Of a stretch of 56,719 nucleotides of DNA, positions 26,447 to 36,441 are shown piece after piece. How positions within the stretch are numbered: position 1 is the first letter of the stretch; each line of letters begins with the position of its first letter. Under the pieces are notes generated by a model. That model did no database searches. It saw only the letters and a program-made list of their open reading frames with translations, and was not told the DNA's origin. Location: NCBI GenBank assembly GCA_021793575.1, contig JAJYSM010000015.1, forward strand, positions 1-56,719. The letters are read 5' to 3'. The stretch is from Pseudomonadota bacterium (lineage in GTDB: Bacteria; Pseudomonadota; Gammaproteobacteria; Xanthomonadales; Rhodanobacteraceae). Made by a program: the position numbers and the translations under genes.

Positions 26447-26748
26447 GGAATCAGACCATGAAACTCGTAAGCTGTTCAGTGCTGCTTGCAACGCTTGCTA
26501 TCTGCACCGGTGCGATCGCCAGCGCGGTGGCCCCCAGTGTGACCGGCACCGTGGCGGGAGTCAGCCCGCGCGGCACCGATACCCAGGTCGCGATGAACGG
26601 CCACACCTACACGATAACCACCCACACCCGATCCGCGGGCGCGGCCGGAACCTTGCAACCCGGGCAGAAGGTGACGTTCTATCTGTCCAGCGATGGCCAC
26701 ACGGTGCTCATGACCCATGCCGATGCCCCGCATGCAACACACCCCTGA
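26443..26748 (+). CDS. Small secreted protein of unknown function in the pilus operon
   Basis: A 101-residue product (or 96 from ATG 26458) whose start overlaps the pilY1 stop (ATGA). The N-terminus, MKLVSCSVLLATLAICTGAI, is a clear signal peptide with cleavage likely around ASA. The mature part of about 75 residues looks all-beta: VTGTVAGVSPRGTDTQVAMN, then HTYTITTHTRSAGAAGTLQP and KVTFYLSSDGHTVLMTHADA. This could be a small barrel, but I do not recognise a family. Its position between pilY1 and pilE, in the same short-spaced operon, suggests a periplasmic role in pilus assembly. Confidence 0.7.
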   Translation: MRNQTMKLVSCSVLLATLAICTGAIASAVAPSVTGTVAGVSPRGTDTQVAMNGHTYTITTHTRSAGAAGTLQPGQKVTFYLSSDGHTVLMTHADAPHATHP

Positions 26749-26761
26749 CAGGCAGCGGATC

Positions 26762-27244
26762 ATGCAGACCAAGCACCCCCGACAGCTATCCACCGGCTTC
26801 ACCCTGATTGAACTGATGATCGTGGTGGTGATCATCGCGATCCTTGCCGCCATCGCAGTGCCCAGTTATCTCAAGTACGTGATGAAGGGCCGCCGCTCGG
26901 ATGCGCTGGCGGCGCTGACCATGGATCAGGGCATCCTGGAGCGCTGCTACGCGCAGACCTTCGACTACAGCAAGGTCACTGTGCCAAGCAGCGGCTGCGG
27001 CAGCCTGAGTACCACCGCGCCCAATCTCTCGCCAAAAAAGAACTACGACGTGACGCTGACTTTTCCGACCCCCGCCAGCACCGGCGCGGGAGCCACCTCC
27101 TACACCCTCGATGCGACCCCGGCTGCCGGCTCGCCGCAGATGAACGATACCCAGTGCTGGCATATCTCTCTGACCAGCGCAAATGTACGTCAAGCGAAAG
27201 ATAGTGGTGGCGTCGACCAGACCTCGACATGCTGGCAGCAGTGA
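26762..27244 (+). CDS. pilE: Type IV pilin PilE (pilin-like protein)
   Basis: A 160-residue prepilin: leader MQTKHPRQLSTG, then FTLIELMIVVVIIAILAAIA with Glu5, and VPSYLKYVMKGRRSDA after the helix. The globular part has cysteine pairs (ILERCYAQ with SSGCGS; CWHISL with STCWQQ) in the positions seen in the PilE/ComP-like minor pilins that close this operon in the Xanthomonadales. It is shorter than a typical major pilin only by its compact domain. A terminator follows directly. Confidence 0.88.
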   Translation: MQTKHPRQLSTGFTLIELMIVVVIIAILAAIAVPSYLKYVMKGRRSDALAALTMDQGILERCYAQTFDYSKVTVPSSGCGSLSTTAPNLSPKKNYDVTLTFPTPASTGAGATSYTLDATPAAGSPQMNDTQCWHISLTSANVRQAKDSGGVDQTSTCWQQ

Positions 27245-27250
27245 GCTGAA

Positions 27251-27280
27251 CCCCTCTCCCGACGGGAGAGGGGCTTTTCG
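27251..27280 (+). terminator. Rho-independent terminator of the pilus operon
   Basis: A stem of CCCCTCTCCC with GGGAGAGGGG around GAC, followed by CTTTTC, starting six bases after the pilE stop. It should end the fimT-pilE transcript. Confidence 0.88.
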
Positions 27281-27378
27281 TAGCTGTACGTCAGCACCCA
27301 TCAGGAAGCTGCATGGCTGTTCCCACCGCGTGCCTGCGAGGCGGATAATTGCCGCCCCTGTAGTCACGCGGCGGCGCA

Positions 27379-30252
27379 ATGTTCGTACCTGGTCAACGCT
27401 GGATCTCCTCTGCCGAACCCGAGCTGGGCCTGGGCACCGTGCTGCGTGTCGAAGGGCGCGGGGTGCAGGTGTTGTTTGCCAAGGCCGGCGTGCTGCGCCC
27501 CTACGCGATCGACTCGGCGCCGCTGCTGCGCGCCGAGTTTCGTGCCGGGCAGCGGGTGGCCGGCAAGGGCCTCGCGTTTCTGGTGGAGCGAGTGGAGATT
27601 CGCGACGGCCTGCTGATCTATCGCGGCGAGGGCCGCGAGCTGGAGGAAGGTCAGCTCGACGACGAGCAGAGCGTCAGCCAGGCCGACGATCGCCTGATCG
27701 GCGGCCGCACCGACCCGGTGGCGCAGTTCGAGCTGCGACTGGAAGGCCTGCAGCGACGCGCCAGGGCGCGTCGCTCGCCGGCATGGGGGCTCGGTGCGGC
27801 GCGCATCGGGCTGGTACCACACCAGCTCCGGGTGGCCGGCATCGCGGCGGCGCGACGGCCGCCGCGGGTGCTGCTGGCCGACGAGGTGGGACTGGGCAAG
27901 ACCATCGAGGCGGGCATGATCATCGCCCGCCAGCTCGCCACCGGCCGCGCCTCGCGCGTGCTGCTGCTGCTGCCCGACACGCTGGTGTATCAGTGGTTCG
28001 TCGAGCTGCTGCGCCGCTTCAACCTCAGCTTTGCGATCTATGACGAAGAGCGCTGCGAGGCGCTGAACCAAAGTAACGCCGAGCCTGACCAGGTAATGCA
28101 GTCCTCCGGCAACGCCGGCAATCCGTTCGAGGACGAGCAGTTGGTGATCGCCGACTTCGGCTTTCTGGAAAGCTCGCCAAAGTACGCCGCGCAGCTGCTG
28201 GCGGCGCCGTGGGACTTGCTGGTGGTCGACGAGGCGCACCACCTGGCCTGGTCGCCGGAAGCGGCCAGCCCGCGCTATGCGATGGTGGCGCAGCTGGCGG
28301 CGGCGATCCCCGGCGTGATCCTGCTTACCGCCACGCCTGAGCAGCTTGGCCGCAGCGGCCACTTCGCCCGCCTGCGCCTGCTCGACCCGCAGCGCTATCA
28401 TGATCTGGATGGCTATCTGGCCGAGGCCGACGCCTATCAGGCGCTGTCGAAAATCGCCGACAAGCTGCTCGACGGCGAACCGCTCGGCGCGGCCGATCGC
28501 GAGGCGCTCGCCGAGGCGTTTCACGGCGACGCGACGCTCACCGCGCGGCTGACCGACACCAGCGCACCGGCCAACGCGCGTGCACTGCTGGCGGCCCTGA
28601 TCGACCGCCACGGCACTGGCCGCGCCATGTTCCGCAACCGGCGCGCCAGCATCGGCGGCTTTCCCCGGCGCGTACCCGAATGGCATCTGCTGCCGGCCGA
28701 CGCGCTGGACGAAGGTGCGCGCCAATCGCTGCTGGCCGAGTTCCACGCCGACATCCAGCAGCCGCCGGCGCTGGTCGAGGTGGACTACGCCAGCGACCCG
28801 CGCATCGAGCTGCTGATCCACCTGCTCGACCAGCACCCGCAGGACAAATTCCTGCTGATCTGCCGCAGCCAGGCCAAGGTGCTGGCGCTGGAGGACGCCC
28901 TGCGCACGCGCAGCGGTGTGGGCGTGGCACGCTTCCACGAGGGCCTGGGCATCATCCAGCGCGACCGCAACGCGGCGTTTTTCGCCCAGCCCGACGGCGC
29001 GCGCCTGCTGCTGTGCTCGGAGATCGGTTCGGAAGGCCGCAACTTCCAGTTCGCGCACCGGCTGGTGCTGTGGGATCTGCCGCTCGATCCGGACCTGCTC
29101 GAACAGCGGATCGGCCGGCTCGACCGCATCGGCCAGCGACACGACATCCACATCCATATCCTTGCCGTGGCCGACAGCGCCCAGCACGTGCTGGCGCGCT
29201 GGTACGACGAAGGCGTCGATGCGTTTCGCAGCAGCCCGGCCGATGGCCGCGAGCTGCTGCGCCGCTACGCCGAGCCGCTGGCGCGGCTGGCCGACGAACA
29301 CGCGCGCGGCGACGACAACCGCGACCAGGAGCTGGACGCGCTGCTGGCCGATACGCGCGCCAGCCATCAGCAGATGGCCGAGCTGATGCGCGCCGGCCGC
29401 GATCATCTGCTGGAGCTGGCCGCCAGCCGCGACCTGCATGCCGACGAATTGCAGCAGGCGTTTGCCCGCGACGACCAGGACCCCGGCCGCGACGCGTTCG
29501 TGCAGCGCCTGCTGGAAGCATTCGGCATCCACGCCGAGGAGCTTGGCGGCCAGGTACTGCTGCTGGACCCGCAATACCTCTCCACCGATGCGCTGCCCGG
29601 CTTCGCCGAGGGTCCGCAGTCAGTCACCTTCGCGCGCGACGTGGCGCTGGCGCGCGAGGAGCTGCCGCTGCTGCGGCTGGATCATCCGCTGGTGGCCGGC
29701 GCGCTGGATCTGGCGCTGTCCGGCGAGCAGGGCAACGCCGCGTTCATGGTCGACGACGCGCTGCCGCCGCGCACCGCCCTGCTGCAATGCGTCTACCTGC
29801 TGGAATGCGTGGCGCATCGCCGGCTCGACGCCGAGCGGTTTTTGCCGGCGCTGCCGATCGTGGTCACGCTGGACACCCGACTGGCCGAACGCTCCGATTT
29901 CGCGCCCAGCGAGATCGCCCTGCGCAAGGCCGGCGACCGCAATATCGAGGTGGCGCGCTATCGCAAGTTCCTCGGCAAGCTGGTGCCGCCGATGCTCGAA
30001 CGCAGCGAGGCGCTGGCCAGCGTCCGCGCGCAGGCGAGCATCGGCGAGGCGCTGGCGCTGGCCAGCGCCGAACTGGACGCGGAGCTGTCGCGGCTGGTGG
30101 CGCTGCGCGCGGTGAATCCCGCGGTCAGCGCGGCGGAAGTCACCGCGGTGAGCGATGAGCGGTCCGCCTTGCTGGTCGCACTGCCGCAGTCGCGGCTGCG
30201 GCTGGACGCGGTGCGCTTCGTGGTCAGCGCGGATTTCCTCGCACTGCGTTAG
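27379..30252 (+). CDS. rapA: RNA polymerase-associated ATPase RapA (HepA), SNF2 family
   Basis: A 957-residue SWI2/SNF2 ATPase that recycles RNA polymerase after transcription. The N-terminal Tudor-like domains open MFVPGQRWISSAEPELGLGT. The helicase core has Walker A ADEVGLGKTIEAG (Lys174), DEAHH (Asp284 onward), the LTATPEQLGR motif, and the second lobe with ICRSQAKVLALEDAL, SEIGSEGRNFQFA and the RIGRLDRIGQRHDI arginine-finger motif. The C-terminal region matches RapA. Length is close to E. coli RapA (968). It stands alone between a terminator and a REP cluster. Confidence 0.96.
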   Translation: MFVPGQRWISSAEPELGLGTVLRVEGRGVQVLFAKAGVLRPYAIDSAPLLRAEFRAGQRVAGKGLAFLVERVEIRDGLLIYRGEGRELEEGQLDDEQSVSQADDRLIGGRTDPVAQFELRLEGLQRRARARRSPAWGLGAARIGLVPHQLRVAGIAAARRPPRVLLADEVGLGKTIEAGMIIARQLATGRASRVLLLLPDTLVYQWFVELLRRFNLSFAIYDEERCEALNQSNAEPDQVMQSSGNAGNPFEDEQLVIADFGFLESSPKYAAQLLAAPWDLLVVDEAHHLAWSPEAASPRYAMVAQLAAAIPGVILLTATPEQLGRSGHFARLRLLDPQRYHDLDGYLAEADAYQALSKIADKLLDGEPLGAADREALAEAFHGDATLTARLTDTSAPANARALLAALIDRHGTGRAMFRNRRASIGGFPRRVPEWHLLPADALDEGARQSLLAEFHADIQQPPALVEVDYASDPRIELLIHLLDQHPQDKFLLICRSQAKVLALEDALRTRSGVGVARFHEGLGIIQRDRNAAFFAQPDGARLLLCSEIGSEGRNFQFAHRLVLWDLPLDPDLLEQRIGRLDRIGQRHDIHIHILAVADSAQHVLARWYDEGVDAFRSSPADGRELLRRYAEPLARLADEHARGDDNRDQELDALLADTRASHQQMAELMRAGRDHLLELAASRDLHADELQQAFARDDQDPGRDAFVQRLLEAFGIHAEELGGQVLLLDPQYLSTDALPGFAEGPQSVTFARDVALAREELPLLRLDHPLVAGALDLALSGEQGNAAFMVDDALPPRTALLQCVYLLECVAHRRLDAERFLPALPIVVTLDTRLAERSDFAPSEIALRKAGDRNIEVARYRKFLGKLVPPMLERSEALASVRAQASIGEALALASAELDAELSRLVALRAVNPAVSAAEVTAVSDERSALLVALPQSRLRLDAVRFVVSADFLALR

Positions 30253-30280
30253 GCGCGCGCCCTGTGCGCGATGCTTTTTT

Positions 30281-30406
30281 TGTGGGAGCGACTTCAGTCG
30301 CGATGCCTTTGCTCTGATGCTGCATCAAGTCAAAGGCATCGCGGCTGAAGCCGCTCCCACAAGAACCGCTCCCACAAGAGCCGCTCCCATCAAAGCCGCT
30401 CCCACC
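30281..30406. repeat. REP inverted pair with extra tandem half-units (copy 2)
   Basis: A full REP pair (GTGGGAGCGACTTCAGTCGC at 30282-30301 and its mate ending near 30360) is followed by a 15-base tandem series: CCGCTCCCACAAGAA (30351-30365), CCGCTCCCACAAGAG (30366-30380), CCGCTCCCATCAAAG (30381-30395) and CCGCTCCCACC (30396-30406). It fills the gap between the convergent rapA and rhomboid genes, where it may also serve as a two-way terminator. Confidence 0.9.
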
Positions 30407-30414
30407 GTTTACGC

Positions 30415-31065
30415 TCAGCGCAGCAGGCGCCGCTTCGGCTTCAGCGGCAGCCGCCCGCGCCAGTACTGGATCAGCACGATACCGCCGAGCATGCCGCCGA
30501 GGTGGGCGAAATGCGCCACGCCGGCCTCGGTGCCGGTCACCCCCATCACCAGCTCGACCACGGCATAGCCGGTGACGAACAGCCACGCCGGCATCGGCAG
30601 CGGCAGGAACATCAGCATGACCTTCTCGTGCGGATACAGCATGCCGAACGCCAGCAGCAGACCAAAGATCGCCCCCGAAGCGCCCAGCGTGGGGTAAAAG
30701 CCGTGGGTGAACCACTGCACCACCAGCAGCTGCGCCACCGCGGCGGTAACGGCGCAGACGAAGTAGTACACCAGAAAATTGCGCGCGCCGAAGGTGCGCT
30801 CGATCGTCCCGCCAAACATGTACAGCGCGATCATGTTGAACAGGATGTGCGGGATGCCGCCGTGCAGGAACGCGTAGGTGATCAGCTGCCACGGCCGAAA
30901 GCCGATCGAGACCACTCCCTGGCCGGCCTGAAACAGGTGATCAGGCCCCCACGGCCACAGCGCGAAATACTGCAGGATGACATCGCCCATCACCTGCTGC
31001 AGCAGGAAGATGACGATATTCGCGATCAGCAGGTTGCGCGTGACGGGCGGCAAATCAAAAGGCAT
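30415..31065 (-). CDS. Rhomboid family intramembrane serine protease
   Basis: A 216-residue, six-helix membrane protease. The catalytic serine is in GASGAIFG (Ser130) and the catalytic histidine in HFAHLGG (His188). The HxxxN oxyanion motif is HILFN (His73, Asn77) and the L1-loop motif is GTIERTFGARNFL. Rhomboids cut membrane proteins within or near their transmembrane segments. I start at ATG 31065, which opens a normal helix-1 leader (MPFDLPPVTRNLLIANIVIF); the frame runs to 31167 without similarity. Confidence 0.93.
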   Translation of the reverse strand: MPFDLPPVTRNLLIANIVIFLLQQVMGDVILQYFALWPWGPDHLFQAGQGVVSIGFRPWQLITYAFLHGGIPHILFNMIALYMFGGTIERTFGARNFLVYYFVCAVTAAVAQLLVVQWFTHGFYPTLGASGAIFGLLLAFGMLYPHEKVMLMFLPLPMPAWLFVTGYAVVELVMGVTGTEAGVAHFAHLGGMLGGIVLIQYWRGRLPLKPKRRLLR

Positions 31066-31205
31066 CGGGTTGGTTCCGGAGGGCTGACAGCAAGCGTAAC
31101 CAGGGTGCCGCGCCCGCACCATCCGGCAGACGCTGCCAGACGGCACCGCGGTGGCTGCGGCGTGCATCGGCAGACCGCGACGACCACCGATCGTTCAGCG
31201 CGCAC

Positions 31206-31232
31206 CAAAGCAAAAGCCGCCTGGCGGCGGCT
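31206..31232 (-). terminator. Terminator of the NlpC/P60 gene
   Basis: On the minus strand a perfect 7-base stem AGCCGCC/GGCGGCT with a four-base loop is followed by TTTGCTTTGG. It lies about 30 bases after the stop of the NlpC/P60 gene. Confidence 0.65.
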
Positions 31233-31260
31233 CGCGGTAACTGCGGCGGCAGCACGTGAC

Positions 31261-31986
31261 TCAGCCGTTGTTGGCCACCATCGCCATCGCCTCGGGCCGC
31301 TTGGCGCCAACGAAATGCTTGGCCCAATAGGCCTCGTCGAGGCTGGATATCTGCACGGATTTGCCGGTGGTGGGCGAATGGATGAACTGGCCGTCGGCAA
31401 TGTAAATGCCCACATGCGAAATGCGCCGCCGGCCGTGGGTGTGGAAGAACACCAGATCACCCGGCTTCATGTCGGCGCGCTTGACCTTGAGCCCGGCCAG
31501 AAACTGCGAAGCGGAATTGGTCGGCAGCTGCATGCCGATCGCGTGGGCAAATACGTAGCGGACAAAGCCGCTGCAATCAAAGCCGGTAGCGGGATTGTGA
31601 CCACCGCGCACGTAGCGGATATCGCGCAGCTTCATCGCCAGCGCGATCAGCGCCTTGCGCAGATCGGTGACGTTTTCGGTGCCGTCGGCGCTGACCGCAG
31701 GGGCTGGCTCGGCGGCCTGACCAGCATCGGCCGCGGTGGCTGTACCGCTGTCCAGACCGGCGCTGAGCTGCTCACCCTGCACAGACAGGGCATCGGCGTC
31801 GCCGGGGCTGCTGGACTGCGCGAGCATCGGCGAAGAATTGAAAATCGGCAGCTGGTTCAGCACCTGGCGGGAGCTGTTGGCAATCAGCGGCGCATCAAGG
31901 GAAACCGCGGATTTGGCCTGCAGCGCACCGGACAGCAGCAGCGCGGAAACGAAAATGGCCGGAACAGAGAATTGCTTGATGGGCAT
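31261..31986 (-). CDS. C40 family (NlpC/P60) peptidoglycan hydrolase
   Basis: A 241-residue exported protein. A signal peptide (MPIKQFSVPAIFVSALLLSG, cleavage near ALQA) and a disordered linker to about residue 105 precede the NlpC/P60 domain. Catalytic residues are in GFDCSGFVRYVF (Cys138), ISHVGIYI (His191) and the polar FIHSP (His203). Such enzymes cut peptide cross-links in the cell wall. The layout matches the MepS/Spr-like group but without a lipobox. It has its own terminator and stands alone. Confidence 0.92.
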   Translation of the reverse strand: MPIKQFSVPAIFVSALLLSGALQAKSAVSLDAPLIANSSRQVLNQLPIFNSSPMLAQSSSPGDADALSVQGEQLSAGLDSGTATAADAGQAAEPAPAVSADGTENVTDLRKALIALAMKLRDIRYVRGGHNPATGFDCSGFVRYVFAHAIGMQLPTNSASQFLAGLKVKRADMKPGDLVFFHTHGRRRISHVGIYIADGQFIHSPTTGKSVQISSLDEAYWAKHFVGAKRPEAMAMVANNG

Positions 31987-32164
31987 GCGGCATGGATCCG
32001 TCGTGGTTCACAGGATGGGCCGCCTGCAAAGCTGACGACGTGACCGAGGTGTGAACTTAACAAGAAGGTGCCGGCGGTATGTTCGATTGAGGTTAACTGA
32101 ACCCCGTCGTTTCAAAAAACCGGAACAGGCCCCACACTCCCTTCCAACAGATTGATCCGGTTCA

Positions 32165-32890
32165 TCAAACGTGGGAATCGGCGGTCTCCGGCGCCGCCCG
32201 GCTGCCGAAGATCGCGCTGCCGATGCGCACCTCGGTGGCGCCCTCGGCGATGGCCAGCGCGAAGTCGCCGCTCATGCCCATCGACAGCCGGGGCAGCGCA
32301 TGCCCCTGCGCCTGCGCCGCCTGATCGCGCAGCTCGCGCAGGCGGCGGAAGCAGCCACGCACCACGGCCGCATCGGTCGACTGGGTCGCCAGCGTCATCA
32401 GGCCGCGCACGCGCAGCGTGTCAAAGTGACGCAGGGTGTTCAGCAACGCCGGCAGCTGTGCCGGCGGCAAGCCGAATTTGCTCGGCTCGCTGGAGGTCTT
32501 GACCTGCACCAGCACATCGATGGCGCGGCCTTCGTGCTGCAGCCGTCGATGCAGCGCCTCGGCCAGCTCCATCCGGTCCAGCGACTGCACCTCGTCGACC
32601 AGCCGCGCCACGTCCTTGACCTTGTTGGTCTGCAGGTGGCCAATCATCACCCAGCGGATGTCACAATCGGCCAGCAATGGCGACTTGTCGCGAATCTCCT
32701 GCACCTTGTTCTCGCCGAAGCGGCGCAGCCCCAGTGCGGTGGCGGCGCGGATCACGCCGGCGCCGAAGGTCTTGCTCACCGGCAGGATGCTGACCCCGGC
32801 CGGATCGCGCCCCGCCGCGCGGCAGGCGTCATCCACGCGCCCGCGAACCTGCGCCCAGTGGGCGGCCAGCAGTGTGCTGTCGGTGCTCAT
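32165..32890 (-). CDS. yggS: YggS family pyridoxal phosphate homeostasis protein
   Basis: A 241-residue PLP-binding protein with a fold-type III barrel. The cofactor lysine lies in LPVSKTFGAGVIRAA. FGENKVQEIRDKSP, WVMIGHLQTNKVKDVA, VQVKTSSEPSKFGLP, RGLMTLA and LSMGMSGDFALAIAEGATEV with the RIGSAIFG ending are all family blocks. It controls free PLP levels. The order in many gammaproteobacteria (pilT-yggS-proC) is not preserved here. ATG 32890 is chosen; the frame continues into a REP element upstream. Confidence 0.95.
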   Translation of the reverse strand: MSTDSTLLAAHWAQVRGRVDDACRAAGRDPAGVSILPVSKTFGAGVIRAATALGLRRFGENKVQEIRDKSPLLADCDIRWVMIGHLQTNKVKDVARLVDEVQSLDRMELAEALHRRLQHEGRAIDVLVQVKTSSEPSKFGLPPAQLPALLNTLRHFDTLRVRGLMTLATQSTDAAVVRGCFRRLRELRDQAAQAQGHALPRLSMGMSGDFALAIAEGATEVRIGSAIFGSRAAPETADSHV

Positions 32891-32928
32891 GCAAACCTCG
32901 AACATCTGAAATCGCGACAAAGAATCCG

Positions 32929-33029
32929 GTGGGAGCGACTTCAGTCGCGATGCTCTTGCTTTGATGTATGCCGAAGAGCAAGAGCATCGCGACTGAAGTC
33001 GCTCCCACCACTGAAGTCGCTCCCACCAC
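32929..33029. repeat. REP inverted pair with 18-base tandem (copy 3)
   Basis: GGTGGGAGCGACTTCAGTCG (32929-32948) pairs with GCGACTGAAGTCGCTCCCACC (32989-33009). CTGAAGTCGCTCCCACCA is then repeated directly (32993-33010 and 33011-33028). It lies between the M20 peptidase stop and the yggS start, both on the minus strand. Confidence 0.9.
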
Positions 33030-33061
33030 ACTGCAGTCGCCCACTGCGGCCTTTGCTGCTC

Positions 33062-34486
<1,425 letters not shown>

Positions 34487-34593
34487 AGGCAGACTCCAGC
34501 GAATTCAGACCGTCATTGTATCAGCGCGTCTCGCGGGCACGCCCGCGCGCCCGGACGGCAGGCGCCCCGGTCACCCGTGGCGGGCGCTTGGGG

Positions 34594-34599
34594 TACACT
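34594..34599 (+). promoter_or_regulatory. Possible -10 element for the SET-domain gene
   Basis: TACACT, 29 bases before the ATG at 34629, fits the TANACT pattern seen before other genes here. No good -35 hexamer is visible. Confidence 0.3.
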
Positions 34600-34628
34600 C
34601 GCGCGCGTCGCACTGCCGCCACCTCGCC

Positions 34629-35102
34629 ATGATCCTGCCGCGCTATCACGTTGCCGCCTCGTCCATCCCGGGCGCCGGGCAGGGACTGTTTCTGGATGAA
34701 CCGGTGGCCGCCGGTCGCGTCATCACCGCGCCGGACGCCATCGAGCGCACCTTTCGCCATGCCGACATCAGCGCGTCGCCGGAGCTGCGCGCCCAGTTCC
34801 ACGCCAGCGCGCGCTGGTTCGAGGACCGTTACACCATCTCGCCTGACTGGCCGGACGAGTGCTACATCAACCACAGTTTCACGCCAAACGGCCTGTGGCA
34901 CCTGGGCTTCGTGTTTGCGCTGGCCGAACTGCCTGCCGGCACCGAAATCACAGTGGACTACCGCCACCTGCTGCCGCCCGGCGAGGCCGAGGACTTTGTC
35001 GATGCGGCCACTGGTGAGACAATCACTGGCTTGTCCTGGTCCGACAGCCTTGCCGGCAGTACCCGCGCACTGGCCGAACTGCTGGATACCACCCACCGCT
35101 GA
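34629..35102 (+). CDS. SET domain protein
   Basis: A 157-residue stand-alone SET domain. The N-terminal SIPGAGQGLFLDEPVAAGRV, the cofactor-binding ECYINHSFTPN (NHS motif) and the ITVDYRHLLPP ending (the GEExxxDY-type motif) are all present. SET proteins move a methyl group from S-adenosylmethionine to protein lysine; small bacterial ones have few known targets. A post-SET zinc site is absent. The next gene begins five bases after its stop, so the two are probably co-transcribed. Confidence 0.88.
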   Translation: MILPRYHVAASSIPGAGQGLFLDEPVAAGRVITAPDAIERTFRHADISASPELRAQFHASARWFEDRYTISPDWPDECYINHSFTPNGLWHLGFVFALAELPAGTEITVDYRHLLPPGEAEDFVDAATGETITGLSWSDSLAGSTRALAELLDTTHR

Positions 35103-35107
35103 ATGTG

Positions 35108-35647
35108 ATGTCCGATATTCCCACCCTCGAAACACCGCGCCTGCGCCTGACTGCGCTGACGGAACAGCATTTCAACGACTACGCCGCGATGCTGGCCGAT
35201 GCGGACAGCACGCGCTGGATCGGCGATGGCCAGCCGCTGGATCGCACCAACGCCTGGCGCTCGCTGGCGATGCTGCTCGGCCACTGGCAGCTGCGCGGCT
35301 GCGGCATGTGGGCGCTGGAGCTGAAGGCCAGCGGCGAGTTCATCGGCCGCGCCGGCCTGATGTACCCCGAGGGCTGGCCGGATCTGGAGCTGGGCTGGAT
35401 GCTCAAGCCCGGCCATCGGCACCACGGCTACGCCACCGAAGCGGGCGCCGCAGTACTCGATTTCGCCTGGGGCGAGCTGCACGCGCCGCGCGTGATCAGC
35501 CTGGTGCGGATCGGCAACGAGGCGTCCGACCGGGTCGCCGAGCGGTTGGGTGGCGAGCATATCGAGGACATGGATTTCTACGGCAGCCACAACCACGTGT
35601 TTGCCTACTACCCGCCGCATCGCGAGCGCCGGCAGGCCTGGGCCTGA
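35108..35647 (+). CDS. GNAT family N-acetyltransferase (RimJ/RimL-like)
   Basis: A 179-residue acetyltransferase of the Acetyltransf_3 group. The start TLETPRLRLTALTEQHFNDY is the RimJ/RimL-type opening, and the acetyl-CoA motif region is LELGWMLKPGHRHHGYATEA, followed by RVISLVRIGNEASDRVAERL. The GHRHHGYA segment is the R/QxxGxG/A loop equivalent. The substrate cannot be told; family members acetylate protein N-termini, antibiotics or small amines. ATG 35108 is preferred over the adjacent GTG at 35105. Confidence 0.9.
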   Translation: MSDIPTLETPRLRLTALTEQHFNDYAAMLADADSTRWIGDGQPLDRTNAWRSLAMLLGHWQLRGCGMWALELKASGEFIGRAGLMYPEGWPDLELGWMLKPGHRHHGYATEAGAAVLDFAWGELHAPRVISLVRIGNEASDRVAERLGGEHIEDMDFYGSHNHVFAYYPPHRERRQAWA

Positions 35648-35739
35648 GAGGCCGGGCGGACGCGGACCGGCTCCGATCAGGCCGCGTTCCGCCACCGAAC
35701 CGCTAAACTGCGGCCCTGCCACCGTCGACCGGAAACCCC

Positions 35740-36441
35740 ATGCGCATCCTGCTGGCCGAGGACGATCCTTCCATCGCCGAAGGCATCTGTGCGTCGCTGC
35801 GCCATGGCGGCCATGCGGTGGACCATGTGGCCAGCGGCAACCAGGCCGACAGCGCCCTGCACGATAACAATTACGACCTGCTGGTGCTGGATCTGGGCCT
35901 GCCTGGGCTGGACGGCAGCGAGGTGCTGCGGCGCCTGCGCGGCCGCGGCGGCAGCCTACCGGTGCTGGTGGTGACCGCCCGCGATGGCCTGCCCGAGCGC
36001 GTGCGCGTGCTCGACCTGGGCGCCGACGATTATCTGGTGAAGCCGTTTGCGCTGTCCGAATTCGAGGCGCGCGTGCGCGCGCTGCTGCGGCGGGCGAACA
36101 GCCAGGGCATGCCGGAGATGCAGCTGGGCCGGTTGCGGCTGGATCTTCCCGGCCACCGCGTGTGGATCGAGCAGACGCCGCTGGAACTCACCGCCCGTGA
36201 ATTCGGTCTGTTGGAGGCGCTTGCGCTGCGCGCCGACCGGGTCACCAGTCGGGCGCAGCTGATCGAGGCACTCTGCGACTGGGATCAGGAATTGACCGAC
36301 AACGGGCTGGACATCGCGATCCACCGACTGCGCCGCAAGCTGCACGGCAGCGGCACCGGCGTGCGCACGATCCGCGGCCTGGGCTACCTGCTGGAAGAAG
36401 CCGAACCCGCCGCCGAGGATTCCACTGGCGATCCGGCATGA
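35740..36441 (+). CDS. Two-component response regulator, OmpR family
   Basis: A 233-residue regulator. The receiver domain (1-115) has the acidic pair EDD (residues 7-9), phospho-acceptor Asp51 in LLVLDLGLPGLDG, and Lys101 in DDYLVKPF. The winged-helix output domain (about 125-220) includes LELTAREFGLLEALA and the recognition helix region LDIAIHRLRRKLHG with TIRGLGYLL. It resembles the QseB/TctD subgroup. The kinase gene overlaps its stop by four bases. Its place next to an efflux operon suggests that operon as a target. TAAACT at 35704-35709 may be its -10 element. Confidence 0.95.
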   Translation: MRILLAEDDPSIAEGICASLRHGGHAVDHVASGNQADSALHDNNYDLLVLDLGLPGLDGSEVLRRLRGRGGSLPVLVVTARDGLPERVRVLDLGADDYLVKPFALSEFEARVRALLRRANSQGMPEMQLGRLRLDLPGHRVWIEQTPLELTAREFGLLEALALRADRVTSRAQLIEALCDWDQELTDNGLDIAIHRLRRKLHGSGTGVRTIRGLGYLLEEAEPAAEDSTGDPA

